Shown here piece by piece: positions 17,259 through 26,905 of a DNA stretch of 64,000 nucleotides. A program made the translations under genes and the position numbers. How positions within the stretch are numbered: position 1 is the first letter of the stretch; every line of letters begins with the position of its first letter. Where the stretch lies: the NCBI RefSeq assembly GCF_016865525.2, contig NZ_CP075169.1, forward strand, positions 4,712,337-4,776,336, written 5' to 3'. The notes beneath the pieces were generated by a model, which was not told where the DNA came from, made no database searches, and saw only the letters and a program-made list of their open reading frames with translations. The stretch comes from Sodalis ligni (GTDB taxonomy: Bacteria; Pseudomonadota; Gammaproteobacteria; Enterobacterales; Enterobacteriaceae).

Positions 17259-18755
17259 ATGCCAAACAGTAACAGTATGACCCCGAAAACCGGATCCATC
17301 GATCACAGCCATTACAGTCCCAGGCTCACAAATGATGATCTCGCTCCTACCCGTCAACAAAACTGGAGCTGGTACAATATATTTTCTTTCTGGATGTCCG
17401 ATGTGCATAGCATGGGCGGTTACGTGGTGGCGGCCAGCTTCTTCACTCTGGGTCTGGCCAGCTGGCAAGTGTTAATCTGTCTGCTCTGCGGGATTTGCAT
17501 TGTGCAGATCTGCGCCAATCTGGTGGCGAAACCGAGCCAGATGGCGGGTGTGCCCTATGCGGTTATTTGCCGCCAGGCGTTCGGCGTCTTCGGCGCCAAT
17601 ATCCCGGCGGTCATCCGTGGGCTCATCGCCTTTGCCTGGTACGGCATCCAAACCTTCCTGGCGGCCAACGCCCTGATGCTGGTGCTGTTGAAATTCTTCC
17701 CCGCCCTGACGCCGTTGACGCAAAGCCGCTGGCTGGGCCTCTCCTCCCTGGGCTGGATGTGCTTCGGCCTGATGTGGTTTTTACAGGCGATGGTGTTCTG
17801 GCACGGCATGTCGGCCATCAAGCGTTTTATCGATTTTGCCGGTCCGGCGGTGTATGTGGTCATGCTGGCCCTGGCCGGTTGGATCCTCTATCAAACCGGT
17901 CTGAGCAATATTTCCTTTACTCTCAGCAGCAAGTCGCTGTCCAACGGCCAGCAGGCCTGGCAAATGGTGACCGCCATTGCGTTGGTTGTTTCCTATTTTT
18001 CAGGGCCGCTGCTGAATTTCGGCGACTTCTCCCGCTACGGTAAAAGCATGGACGAAATCCGCCGGGGCAACCGCTGGGGGCTGCCGTTCAACTTTTTACT
18101 GTTTTCCATCGTGACCGTGGTCATTGTGTCCGGAACCCAGAGCCTGTTCGGGCAAATGATCACCGACCCCATTGAAACCGTCAGCCGGGTCGGCAGCAGC
18201 GTGGCGGTGGCCCTGGGCCTGCTCACCATGATCATCGCCACCATCGGTATCAATATCGTGGCCAATTTTGTCTCGCCGGCCTTCGACTTTTCCAACTGCG
18301 CCCCGCAAAAAATCAGCTTTCGCACCGGCGGCATGATAGCGGCCATAGGTTCGGTGCTGTTGACGCCCTGGAATCTGTTCCAGTCCCCGGAATTGATTCA
18401 CTACACCCTGGATGTGCTGGGGGCTTTTATCGGTCCGCTGTTCGGTATCCTGGTGGCGGATTTTTATCTTATCAAGCGAGGTAAAATCTCGGTGGACGAC
18501 CTGTTTAACGCCACGCCCGGCGGGCGCTACTGGTATCGGAACGGATTTAATCCGAAAGCGATAATGGCATTGGTGCCGGCGGTGGTTATCGGCCTGGCCA
18601 TCAGCTTCACGCCGAGCCTGCATCAGGTGGCGAATTTCAGCTGGTTTATCGGCGTATTCCTGGGGGGCGGCTGCTACCGCTACCTGGCCCGCCGCGAACG
18701 GGTCGCCGACACCGCCGTGCATTACGCAGGCATGGTTTCAGCGCCGAAGGAGTAG
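17259..18755 (+). CDS. hpxC: Allantoin permease (NCS1 family)
   Basis: A 498-residue nucleobase:cation symporter-1 protein with about twelve hydrophobic segments. The N-terminal block SPRLTNDDLAPTRQQNWSWYN followed by FWMSDVHSMGGYVVAASFF is typical of the uracil/allantoin transporters. It should import allantoin for the racemase and allantoinase encoded divergently. A good Shine-Dalgarno (agaggag) precedes the ATG at 17259. Uracil or hydantoin specificity is the alternative within the family; the hpx context makes allantoin most likely. Confidence 0.9.
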   Translation: MPNSNSMTPKTGSIDHSHYSPRLTNDDLAPTRQQNWSWYNIFSFWMSDVHSMGGYVVAASFFTLGLASWQVLICLLCGICIVQICANLVAKPSQMAGVPYAVICRQAFGVFGANIPAVIRGLIAFAWYGIQTFLAANALMLVLLKFFPALTPLTQSRWLGLSSLGWMCFGLMWFLQAMVFWHGMSAIKRFIDFAGPAVYVVMLALAGWILYQTGLSNISFTLSSKSLSNGQQAWQMVTAIALVVSYFSGPLLNFGDFSRYGKSMDEIRRGNRWGLPFNFLLFSIVTVVIVSGTQSLFGQMITDPIETVSRVGSSVAVALGLLTMIIATIGINIVANFVSPAFDFSNCAPQKISFRTGGMIAAIGSVLLTPWNLFQSPELIHYTLDVLGAFIGPLFGILVADFYLIKRGKISVDDLFNATPGGRYWYRNGFNPKAIMALVPAVVIGLAISFTPSLHQVANFSWFIGVFLGGGCYRYLARRERVADTAVHYAGMVSAPKE

Positions 18756-18759
18756 GCGT

Positions 18760-20028
18760 TCAGGACCTGCCCAGCCATTTGCCGCATAGCCGGCAGGCGC
18801 ATACCGAGCCCGCCACGCCCAGAATAATCGGCACCAGAAAATCATGGTCGATGCGGGTGAATTCGGTGATAAGCACAATGGCCGTCAGCGGCATGCTCAT
18901 GGAGGCGCCAAGGAACGCGGCGGCGCCGATAACGGCATAGGCGCCGACCGGCACGCCGGGCCATATCAAGCTCCACAGGCCACCCAGCACCACCGCCAGC
19001 AGAGCCCCATTGGAGAGTCCGGGGGTTAACAATCCGCCCTCGGCACCGACCCGGATGCTGCTGGCGGTAATAGCTACCTTAATGACCAAAAGCACCGCCG
19101 CCGCGCTCATGGTCACCTCGCTGGCAAATCCCAGCTGTGCCGCGCTTTTGCCGTTTCCCAGCAGCGCCGGCAACCAGACGGCCAATACGCCAATGATGGC
19201 AAAATTCACAAACGACAGCACCGGCAGCTGGTTATTGCGGACCACGCGTTTGCGGGCCGCCGCGGTCAAGCGGACAAAACCGTAGGCCGCCAGCCCGAAC
19301 AGCGGCCCAGTGACCACCGCCCAGGGGATAAGGGGCAGGGTCAGCGGGAAATGGTCTACTATATACGACGGTTCGGCGCCCAGTCCCAGCCAGGCAACGG
19401 ACGCGGCGATAGCGGAAGAAGCCAGAGCAGCAATGGCGGTCTGCCAGTTGAACGTTTGCAATAAAACTTCCAATACAAACACCCCGCCCCCCAGCGGCAC
19501 GTTGTACACCGCCGCCAGACCGGCCCCCGCGCCGCAGGCCACCACCAGGCGCCGCTGTTCATGGCTCAGGCGGGCGTAATGGGATAGCCAGCCGCCCAGC
19601 AAGGCTCCTGCCTCCCGTGGCGCCACCTCCCGTCCCAGGGGCGAGCCCAATGCAACGGTAACGATCTGCAGGAGAATATGCGACAGCGTGGCGGCCGGCG
19701 GCATCAGCGGCGCCCCGGCGCTGATGGCCTGCTTGATGCTCACCAGCTTGCGGCCATAGCGATACACCAGCCACCAGCCGATGCCGGCCACCAGGCCGCA
19801 CAGGCATAGAACAGCGACCCGGCGCTGTGGGGAAGACGCGCTGACGCCGGTCAGAAAACTCTCCGGACTGATAATGCTGTCTAGGCTATAGCCATAAGCC
19901 ATATGCTGGACGGTATGCAGCAGCAGCGCAAGGAACATGCCCGCTACACCGGCGCCGACGCCGGTCAGTATGATGATAAAGGCCAACATACCCGCCGACG
20001 CGTTGCCGGGATGAGGTGTTAGGGACAT
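18760..20028 (-). CDS. ClC-family chloride channel/antiporter
   Basis: About 422 residues with many hydrophobic helices. I place the start at the ATG giving MSLTPHPGNAS because it has an AGGAG five bases ahead, whereas the longer frame runs into the intergenic palindromic repeat. Family motifs are altered: the SAGAP segment stands for GSGIP and GSPLGREVAPREAGALLGG for the GREGP loop. Residues for gating cannot be judged by eye. Context near the purine island gives no functional link. It could be a ClcB-like or YfeO-like protein; I leave the symbol empty. Confidence 0.85.
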   Translation of the reverse strand: MSLTPHPGNASAGMLAFIIILTGVGAGVAGMFLALLLHTVQHMAYGYSLDSIISPESFLTGVSASSPQRRVAVLCLCGLVAGIGWWLVYRYGRKLVSIKQAISAGAPLMPPAATLSHILLQIVTVALGSPLGREVAPREAGALLGGWLSHYARLSHEQRRLVVACGAGAGLAAVYNVPLGGGVFVLEVLLQTFNWQTAIAALASSAIAASVAWLGLGAEPSYIVDHFPLTLPLIPWAVVTGPLFGLAAYGFVRLTAAARKRVVRNNQLPVLSFVNFAIIGVLAVWLPALLGNGKSAAQLGFASEVTMSAAAVLLVIKVAITASSIRVGAEGGLLTPGLSNGALLAVVLGGLWSLIWPGVPVGAYAVIGAAAFLGASMSMPLTAIVLITEFTRIDHDFLVPIILGVAGSVCACRLCGKWLGRS

Positions 20029-20040
20029 CTGATCTCCTGA

Positions 20041-20200
20041 TATACCCGTCATACTTCAAGTTGCAGGTTCGTTGGCAATACTCGACCCACCCTGGGCCTC
20101 GCCCCTGACGGGGCCGCGACAAGTCGCGTTCAAATCTGTTCCAGACAGATTTGTCGCTGTGTTGCCGCCTTCCTGCAACTCGAATTATTTAGTGTATATA
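20041..20200. repeat. Intergenic palindromic repeat, copy B (long form)
   Basis: Begins tatacccgtcatacttcaag and ends tgcaactcgaattatttagtgtatata, so cttcaagttgcag at the left pairs with ctgcaactcga at the right. The middle contains further short hairpins (gacggggccgcgacaag). Shorter relatives lie at 12337-12394 and 56044-56100. It separates the ClC gene from the group II intron. Confidence 0.65.
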
Positions 20201-20347
20201 ACGTTACCGGCAGAATGATGGCACAACGGCTTATATTCGGAAATAGCTTTTAAAGCAGTATGTTGTGAGATTGGTTTCAGCACGTTTCAACGGGGAGCTG
20301 AACAAATTCCAGCCGCCGCGCTCAACGGGTCCCGTAGGTATGGACAG

Positions 20348-22268
20348 ATCGAGTAGGAGGCGGGATTACTCCCGCCGTCCTCTCACACCACCGTACGTAC
20401 GGTTCCGTATACGGCGGTTCATTTACAACACTGGAACTGCCTGTGCAACTCCAGCAGCGATAACTGACCTGCACGATCGAAGAGTTTCTTCGGCAGCGCT
20501 TGGTTCATATGACTTGCCCCCGCGTTCCACCAGGGTCCGCGCTGGTTCGTCGCCGATATCCACGCCCTTTCTTCGCTCAGGCCGCCTTTCATCAGCATCC
20601 TTGCCCGTTTGTATGGCCTTTTCCAATGCCGCCACAGCAGACAACGCAGCTTACGGCGGACCCAGCCGTCCAGTTCTTCCAGTATCCCTTTGACTTCGGT
20701 CAGCCGGAAGTAACTTATCCAACCTCGCAGCACCGGAGCAAGCCCGTCGATAACCGCTTTCAGCGCTTTTGAACTGTTTCCCGTCGTCAGGCTGCGGATT
20801 TTCTCCTTCAGCCTGGACACGCTGCTCGCCGCTATCTTCAGTTTTGCCTGCTTGTGCCACGTCAGGCTATATCCCAGGAACTTGCGCTCCCAGGGCCTGG
20901 CCACCGCGCTTTTATCTCGGTTCACCGTCAACCGCAGGTGCTTTTCCAGATACCGGCTTATCGAGTTCATCGCCTGTTCTCCCGCCTTGCGGCTGCTCAC
21001 GTAGATATTACAGTCATCCGCATAACGGCAGAACCGGTGGCCCCTGCGCTCCAGTTCACGGTCAAGGTCGGTCAGCAGCAGGTTGGAGAGCAACGGCGAT
21101 AACGGGCTGCCTTGCGGCATCCCTTCCCGCCGTTTTGTCACCACTTTGCCGCTGACCATGTCCGCTTCCAGATAACGCCTGATGAGCCTGAGCAGTCTGA
21201 CGTCTTTGATTTTGCGGCTTAGCCTCGACATCATGATGTCGTGGTTAACCCGGTCAAAGAACTTCTCCAGATCCATGTCCACCACCCAGCGCCGGCCGCC
21301 TTGCACGTAGGCTTGTGCTTGTCGCACCGCCTGCCACGCATTGCGGCCCGGTCTGAAGCCGTAGCTGGATTCGGAGAACTCAGGTTCATAATAGGGGGTA
21401 AGGTGTTGCTGGATGGCCTGCTGGATAAGCCGGTCCACCACCGTGGGGATACCCAGGACCCTGACTCCGCCGTTAGGCTTGGGCAGTTCGACCCGGCGTA
21501 TCGCCTGCGGCAGGTAGCTTCCGTCCAGCAGGGCCGCTTTCACCGTCGGCCAGTGCCATTTCAGCCAGTCTTTAAGTTCGCCGACGCCCAGATTATCGAC
21601 CCTGCTGCGCCTTTATTCTCAAGAACCCGCTGATAGGCCAGCATCAGGTTGCCGCGTGTTATCACCGCCTCGATTGACAACGGTTGTTCCGCTTTCGTTT
21701 GCTCAGCTTTCGCCGTGGGTATTTCAGCACCCGTGTCAGGCCCTTGCGAATACTGTTCGCTTCCTCCTGTCCGGGCCGCAGTGTCCTGCGCTTGTGCCTC
21801 ATCAATACCCATCGAGATAACCTGTCCTAATCACGGTTGTAAATGTTCGGCCCTTCACGATACCGGTTTTGCACCGCTACTATGGCCTCGGCTGACTTCT
21901 GTACATTCATCCCGTCGCCTCTCGACGCCCGGTAGCACCAAGGCAGACGTACAGACCTCCCGGGGTAATTCGCGCGACCTTCATGCTTATACCTGTCGAC
22001 TCTACGTAACAGCGTTCCGTGCAAGTATCGGGCTTTGACGATATGTGCCGCCTTACCCCGCTGTCACGCCTAAGTCGCTTCCTGTTCGTCAGGCCAGCAT
22101 TTTGCCTTCGGCTTCCTTCAGATCCCGCCTCGCGGTGGGCACCCTTGCCGTTCGGCTAGCACTTCCCCTTGCCGGGTGTGCAAAGGACTTTCACCTCCAA
22201 GTCGCCCCTTGACCACCACGGTCCAGGGACAGCGCCCGTCAAGGCGCTACGCGCCATGCCCGGCGCAC
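20348..22268 (-). mobile_element. Group IIC intron, copy 1
   Basis: The intron reads on the minus strand from GTGCG (22268-22264) to ...CCTACTCGAT at 20348, 1921 bp. It begins just after the T run of the tRNA-Asp terminator, the insertion preference of group IIC introns. The 3' end carries a domain V-like hairpin (GAACCGCCGTATACGGAACC... at about 20427-20388) followed by GTGTGAGAGGAC and a domain VI helix. The encoded maturase is frameshifted. The first ~450 bases of the minus strand, upstream of the ORF, form the ribozyme domains. Ends were fixed by comparison with copy 2. Confidence 0.9.
20419..21812 (-). pseudogene. Group II intron reverse transcriptase/maturase, frameshifted (copy 1)
   Basis: Reading from MGIDEAQAQ at 21812, the frame breaks near 21600, where copy 2 has one more C (ctacccctg against cgaccctg), then continues from about 21590 to 20419. 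The remainder holds an RT palm with PNGGVRVLGIPTVVDRLIQQA, YGFRPGRNAWQAV, the catalytic YADD at FCRYADDCNIYVS and a maturase X domain (WERKFLGYSLT, LRGWISYFRL). No C-terminal endonuclease domain follows, as expected for class C. Without the frameshift it would be about 464 residues. Mobility would need a maturase in trans. Confidence 0.9.
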
Positions 22269-22270
22269 AC

Positions 22271-22303
22271 AAAAAAAACGGGCCACGGCATAACCGTGGC
22301 CCA
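22271..22303 (-). terminator. Terminator of tRNA-Asp (copy 1)
   Basis: On the minus strand GGGCCACGG-TTATG-CCGTGGCCC is followed by eight T's after one G, then the intron starts two bases on. It serves the tRNA and is the intron target. Confidence 0.9.
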
Positions 22304-22316
22304 TCTTGAATCTTGT

Positions 22317-22393
22317 TGGCGGTGCGGACGGGACTCGAACCCGCGACCCCCGGCGTGACAGGCCGGTATTCTAACCGACTGAACTACCGCACC
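22317..22393 (-). tRNA. tRNA-Asp (GTC)
   Basis: A 77-nt tRNA on the minus strand: acceptor GGTGCGG pairs with CCGCACC, GCCA end encoded, anticodon GTC in CCTGTCACG, T loop TTCGAGT. It corresponds in position to E. coli aspV next to dnaQ. An identical-looking gene lies at 36898-36974. Confidence 0.97.
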
Positions 22394-22528
22394 GCACTTG
22401 TGCTTTGTCGGGAAAGCGAGGCGAATAGTACGGTCAGCGCCGGATGCCGTCAATGCTTTTTACGCCGGCCGACATCGTTTGGCGATAATTTCAACATAAC
22501 GCTGTTTTTCCAGCCGTATGAAAAAAAT

Positions 22529-23296
22529 CTAATGGGTTTGGGACTCTTCCTCCGGGCGCCACAGGCAGCTGCCGCCTTTCTTTTTCACCAGATCCAGGCG
22601 ATGCTCATGGGCGGCCAATTCCTCCTCGCTGGCATATATCACCCGCAGCGCCGACTGGGAGCGCTGCACGCGCTGGATATGCTCGCCGCCGTCCGCATTG
22701 GTCCGCCCGCTCTCCCCTTCCATGGAAAAACGCATCGCGGTTTGGCCGCCGGTCATGGCCAGATAGACATCCGCCAAAATTTCGGAGTCCAGCAGCGCGC
22801 CGTGCAGCGTGCGCTTGGAGTTGTCTATGAGATAGCGATCGCACAGCGCATCGAGGCTGTTCCGTTTGCCGGGGAAAAGCTTTCGGGCCAGCACCAGGCT
22901 GTCGGTGACCGTACAAAAGGTTTCAGTCTTGCCGATACCGCGATTGAGCTTGCCGAACTCGTAATCCATAAAGCCGATATCGAACGGCGCATTATGGATA
23001 ACCAGCTCACCGCCCCGGATGAACTCCATAAACTCATCGGCGACGTCGGCGAACGTGGGTTTATCCGCCAGAAACTCATCGCTGATACCGTGGATGTTAT
23101 AGGCCTCGGGGTCAACCAGCCGATCCGGTTTCAGATAAACGTGAAAATGCCGGCCGGTCAGGCGGCGGTTAATCACTTCAACCGCGCCGATTTCAATAAT
23201 GCGATGGCCTTCGTAATGTACCCCCAGCTTGTTCATACCGGTGGTTTCGGTATCAAGAACAATCTGCCGCGTAATTCCAGTGCCCGTAGCGCTCAT
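22529..23296 (-). CDS. dnaQ: DNA polymerase III epsilon subunit (3'-5' proofreading exonuclease)
   Basis: A 255-residue DnaQ. The DEDDh exonuclease motif I is DTETTG with D15 and E17; ExoII is visible in VIHNAPFDIGFMDYEF and ExoIII in HGALLDSEILADVY. It is part of the polymerase III core and proofreads in the cytosol. The C-terminal tail that binds the alpha subunit is present and ends RPEEESQTH. It is divergent from rnhA with a 45-base gap, the same arrangement as in E. coli, where the two promoters overlap. Confidence 0.97.
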   Translation of the reverse strand: MSATGTGITRQIVLDTETTGMNKLGVHYEGHRIIEIGAVEVINRRLTGRHFHVYLKPDRLVDPEAYNIHGISDEFLADKPTFADVADEFMEFIRGGELVIHNAPFDIGFMDYEFGKLNRGIGKTETFCTVTDSLVLARKLFPGKRNSLDALCDRYLIDNSKRTLHGALLDSEILADVYLAMTGGQTAMRFSMEGESGRTNADGGEHIQRVQRSQSALRVIYASEEELAAHEHRLDLVKKKGGSCLWRPEEESQTH

Positions 23297-23341
23297 TTAT
23301 GTCAGACTTGGTTTTTTTAACAGACAGGTAGTCTACCAGAT

Positions 23342-23809
23342 ATGCAGAAGCAGGTAGAAATTTTCACCGATGGTTCTTGCCTCGGTAATCCCGGCCCGGG
23401 GGGCTACGGGGCGATTTTACGCTATAAAGACTATGAAAAGACCTTCAGCGCCGGCTACCGGCTTACCACCAATAACCGCATGGAGCTTATGGCGGCGATT
23501 GTGGCGCTGGAAGCGCTGAAGGGCCCCTGCGAAGTGGTCATCAGCACCGACAGCCAGTACGTGCGCCAAGGCATTACCCAATGGATTCATAACTGGAAAA
23601 AACGCGGCTGGCAAACGGCGGAGAAAAAACCGGTGAAAAACGTCGACCTGTGGCAGCGGCTGGATTTAGCCATACAGACTCACGTGCTGCGCTGGGATTG
23701 GGTCAAGGGCCATGCCGGCCATCCCGAAAACGAGCGTTGCGATGAGCTGGCCCGCAGCGCCGCGCTAAATCCCGCCTTCGAGGATATCGGCTACCGGGCG
23801 CAAGCCTAG
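23342..23809 (+). CDS. rnhA: Ribonuclease HI
   Basis: A 155-residue RNase HI that degrades the RNA strand of RNA-DNA hybrids. All four catalytic acids align with E. coli positions: D10 in [16 protein letters not shown]48 in [11 protein letters not shown]70 in ISTDSQY and D134 in ERCDELAR. The basic protrusion [20 protein letters not shown] is intact. It is transcribed divergently from dnaQ. Confidence 0.97.
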   Translation: MQKQVEIFTDGSCLGNPGPGGYGAILRYKDYEKTFSAGYRLTTNNRMELMAAIVALEALKGPCEVVISTDSQYVRQGITQWIHNWKKRGWQTAEKKPVKNVDLWQRLDLAIQTHVLRWDWVKGHAGHPENERCDELARSAALNPAFEDIGYRAQA

Positions 23810-23821
23810 AGCCGGCGGCAA

Positions 23822-24532
23822 CTAACTGCTGCGGCTGGCGGCCCCTACCGTACGGCGCAGGGAGGCCGCCAGCGATTTGCTTTTCAACGGGTTAAGCGTT
23901 AACGGAAAGGTGCGTTTTCGAGCGACTATCACGCTCAGGCAGCCGATGGCGGGCAGATGTTCGCTCAGCAGACGTCCGCCGCGCCGGCGCCAGGGGAGCA
24001 CCTGAAAACGTGAACGGTGCAGAACCTCAAAATTAAGCACGCTCAGCCAGTCCATCAGCCGCATCTGGGTATACATCCGGCTCCGGTACGGCTGGCGACT
24101 TTGCAGAATCGGGCAGATTTTGCCCAGACCCAGCAGACTCACCGGATTAAATGTGGTAATAATCAACCAGCCGTCATCGATTAATACCCGATCCACCTCC
24201 CTGAGCAGACGATGCGGATCCGAGGTATAAGACAGCGTATGCGCCAACAGGCAGGCATCGGTGGATTTATTCGCAAAGGGCAGCTGATAGGGATCCGCCA
24301 CCACGTGCAGCGTTCCCCCTTCAACGCCCACATTCACCTGGTGCGATACCGCGCAGCTTTCAGTGTCCAGCTCGGCGCTTAACGCACCGATCTTCAATAA
24401 ATGAAACCCAAACAATTTCGGCCACCAGGGCTGCAGACTGGCCTCTAAAGCCCGGCGATAGTTATCTCCATATGGGAGGTCATCCCATGAGGTTGGCGCG
24501 ACAATAGGCTGCGTAATTTGCGCTGGTTTCAT
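23822..24532 (-). CDS. yafS: YafS, SAM-dependent methyltransferase-like protein
   Basis: A 236-residue class I methyltransferase-like protein of unknown substrate. The recognisable core runs from ADPYQLPFANKSTDACLLAHTL (motif II/III region) to LLREVDRVLIDDGWLIITTFNP, typical of methyltransf_11 proteins. The glycine-rich SAM motif is weak (LLKIGALSAEL). It converges on rnhA with 12 bases between stops, and is divergent from gloB, as in E. coli. Confidence 0.88.
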   Translation of the reverse strand: MKPAQITQPIVAPTSWDDLPYGDNYRRALEASLQPWWPKLFGFHLLKIGALSAELDTESCAVSHQVNVGVEGGTLHVVADPYQLPFANKSTDACLLAHTLSYTSDPHRLLREVDRVLIDDGWLIITTFNPVSLLGLGKICPILQSRQPYRSRMYTQMRLMDWLSVLNFEVLHRSRFQVLPWRRRGGRLLSEHLPAIGCLSVIVARKRTFPLTLNPLKSKSLAASLRRTVGAASRSS

Positions 24533-24580
24533 GTTTGACTATCTTCTAGATACCTTAAGAAAAATAAACAGAGGTTAACG

Positions 24581-25333
24581 ATGAATCTTATCAGTATTCC
24601 CGCGTTCCAGGATAATTACATTTGGCTTTTGTATAATAACCAGCAGGAAAGCATCATTGTCGACCCCGGCGAAGCCGCACCGGCGGTGGCTGCCCTCACT
24701 GAACGCCGGCTTACCCTTAAAGGAATATTATTAACCCATCATCATCAGGATCACGTAGGCGGCGTGGCCGATCTGGTCGCCCGCTATCACGTCCCGGTAT
24801 ACGGCCCGCAGGAAACAGCCAGTAAGGGTGCCGACCATATCGTCGGCGAGGGAGACCGGGTAAATCTGCTGGATCTGGACTTTCAGATACTGGCTTTCCC
24901 GGGCCACACGCTAGGACATATCGGATTTTACAGCGCCCCGTACCTGTTTTGCGGCGACACGGTCTTTTCCGCCGGTTGCGGCCGTCTTTTTGAAGGCACT
25001 CCCCGGCAAATGTATGAGTCATTTCAGAAAGTTAAGCGACTTCCGCCGGATACGCTCATCTGCGCCGCCCATGAGTATACCCTGGCTAATCTTGCCTTTG
25101 CCCGTTCGATTCTTCCCGAAGATGAGCCGATCGCCGCTTATGAACGTGAAATTAGGCAGTTACGGTCAAAAAACCAAGCAAGCTTGCCCTCCACACTGCA
25201 AATTGAGGAAAAAATTAACCTTTTCTTACGTTGTCATGACATTGATTTACAAAGGAAGTTAGACCCACATCACACCCTGGATGAAGAATGGCGTATTTTT
25301 GCGTTATTACGTGAGAAGAAGGATCATTTCTAA
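24581..25333 (+). CDS. gloB: Hydroxyacylglutathione hydrolase (glyoxalase II)
   Basis: A 250-residue metallo-beta-lactamase fold enzyme that hydrolyses S-lactoylglutathione to lactate and glutathione in methylglyoxal detoxification. The metal motif HxHxDH is at residues 53-58 in [12 protein letters not shown]; further ligands are in [30 protein letters not shown] and [13 protein letters not shown]. Length and start match the E. coli protein. Confidence 0.96.
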   Translation: MNLISIPAFQDNYIWLLYNNQQESIIVDPGEAAPAVAALTERRLTLKGILLTHHHQDHVGGVADLVARYHVPVYGPQETASKGADHIVGEGDRVNLLDLDFQILAFPGHTLGHIGFYSAPYLFCGDTVFSAGCGRLFEGTPRQMYESFQKVKRLPPDTLICAAHEYTLANLAFARSILPEDEPIAAYEREIRQLRSKNQASLPSTLQIEEKINLFLRCHDIDLQRKLDPHHTLDEEWRIFALLREKKDHF

Positions 25334-25404
25334 AGGTTTTAGTTGTATTGTCGGGATGTTCAAAGTATTATTGCTTGTCTTTTAAGCAACTATTGACATA
25401 CACG

Positions 25405-26787
25405 ATGAAGACTCATGCGATATTAATCGCCTCGGTCTTGCTAGTGGGTTGCCAGACGTCCAGGCAGGACGATAACGCACCCGAACAGCATGCACAGAGT
25501 GTTTCTTCGGCAGGTCAAGGTGAAGCAGGAAAGTACACAGATGAGCGAGCGGCCTCGGCGCGATGGCTGGATAATTCAAGTCTCGCGCAACCCGATCTGT
25601 GGAACTTCATTAGCGACGAGCTGAAGATGCAGGTACCGGAAAACGCCCGGATCCGCGAACAAAAAAAGCGTTATTTACATAACAAGAGCTATCTCCACGA
25701 TGTAACATTACGGGCAGAGCCGTACATGTACTGGATAGTCGAGCAGATAAAGCAACGCAAAATGCCGATGGAACTAGTACTGCTACCCATAGTGGAGAGC
25801 GCTTTTGACCCCAAGGCAACATCCGCCTCTAAAGCGGCTGGCCTTTGGCAGATTGTGCCTACTACAGGAAGGAATTATGGTTTAAAGCAAAACCAGTGGT
25901 ATGACGGACGTCGCGATGTTGTCGCGTCTACAACCGCCGCGTTGGATATGATGCAACGCCTGAACCGCATGTTTGACGGCGATTGGTTATTAACCATTGC
26001 TGCTTATAACAGTGGTGAAGGGCGTATCATGCAAGCGATCAAATCCAATAAAGCCAGGGGCAAACCCACTGACTTTTGGTCTTTATCCTTGCCGCGCGAG
26101 ACAACAATCTACGTTCCTAAAATGCTTGCCCTGAGCGCTATTATTAAGAATAGCAAACAATATGGCGTTGTGTTGCCGAAAGGTGATGACGATCGTGCGC
26201 TGGCTCGGGTTGAAGTGGGCCAGCAAATAGAATTGACGCAAGCGGCAGAAATGTCCGGGTTATCTTTAACCAAGTTAAAAAGCTATAACACCGGCTATAA
26301 ACTTAACGTTACCGCGCCGAACGGTCCGCATTACCTGATGCTGCCCAAAGCCCACGCTTCGCAGTTCAGGGACTCGTTGGCGGTAGGCGATATTGCCGCG
26401 GTGCAATCCACCCAGCTTGCGGATAACAAAGCCGTAGGCGGTGCGAAAGCTCAATACAGGGTCCGCTCCGGCGATACCTTGTCGAGCATAGCCAAGCGTC
26501 TGGATGTTAAAACCGCTGATTTGCTTAAATGGAATAATTTACGCAGCAGCAGCAATCTCAAGATCGGCCAGACGCTACAGGTGGCCAGCAATACCGGTAT
26601 CGGCGGCAATGGCGGCAGCATCACCTATCAGGTGCGTAAAGGTGATTCATTGGCCAGTATTGCCAGGCGGCATGGGGTGGATATAAAAGATGTGATGCGT
26701 TGGAACAATGCGCTGGACAGTGCCAGCACGTTACAACCCGGTCTTAAATTGACCCTGTTCGTAAACGGTAAAGCCACGGATTCCTGA
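25405..26787 (+). CDS. mltD: Membrane-bound lytic murein transglycosylase D
   Basis: A 460-residue lipoprotein. The start is set at ATG 25405, giving MKTHAILIASVLLVGCQTS with the lipobox cysteine at C16; the open frame to 25348 has no signal-like start. The catalytic SLT domain holds LLPIVESAFDPKATS with the active-site Glu, then KAAGLWQIVPTTGRNYGL and IAAYNSGEGRI. Two LysM peptidoglycan-binding repeats close the protein (YRVRSGDTLSSIAKRL and YQVRKGDSLASIARRH). It cleaves glycan strands with formation of anhydromuramic acid. A bidirectional terminator follows. Confidence 0.96.
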   Translation: MKTHAILIASVLLVGCQTSRQDDNAPEQHAQSVSSAGQGEAGKYTDERAASARWLDNSSLAQPDLWNFISDELKMQVPENARIREQKKRYLHNKSYLHDVTLRAEPYMYWIVEQIKQRKMPMELVLLPIVESAFDPKATSASKAAGLWQIVPTTGRNYGLKQNQWYDGRRDVVASTTAALDMMQRLNRMFDGDWLLTIAAYNSGEGRIMQAIKSNKARGKPTDFWSLSLPRETTIYVPKMLALSAIIKNSKQYGVVLPKGDDDRALARVEVGQQIELTQAAEMSGLSLTKLKSYNTGYKLNVTAPNGPHYLMLPKAHASQFRDSLAVGDIAAVQSTQLADNKAVGGAKAQYRVRSGDTLSSIAKRLDVKTADLLKWNNLRSSSNLKIGQTLQVASNTGIGGNGGSITYQVRKGDSLASIARRHGVDIKDVMRWNNALDSASTLQPGLKLTLFVNGKATDS

Positions 26788-26836
26788 AGGGTGTCCATAT
26801 CAGGTGCCGAACTGGTTCAGATATAAAGCGCCGATA

Positions 26837-26871
26837 TAAAAAAACAAGCAATTCGTTGCTTGTTTTTTTTG
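26837..26871. terminator. Bidirectional terminator between mltD and yafD
   Basis: aaaaaaacaagca-attcg-ttgcttgttttttt: A and T runs flank a perfect stem, so it can stop transcription from both sides. Confidence 0.9.
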
Positions 26872-26905
26872 TCTTCAGAAAAGGCAGCCTGCCGCCATCT
26901 CGCCG

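Noticed and set aside
20419..21812. Retron or diversity-generating reverse transcriptase
   Set aside because: A maturase X domain, a domain V/VI ribozyme end, a GTGCG start and a terminator target all identify a group IIC intron.
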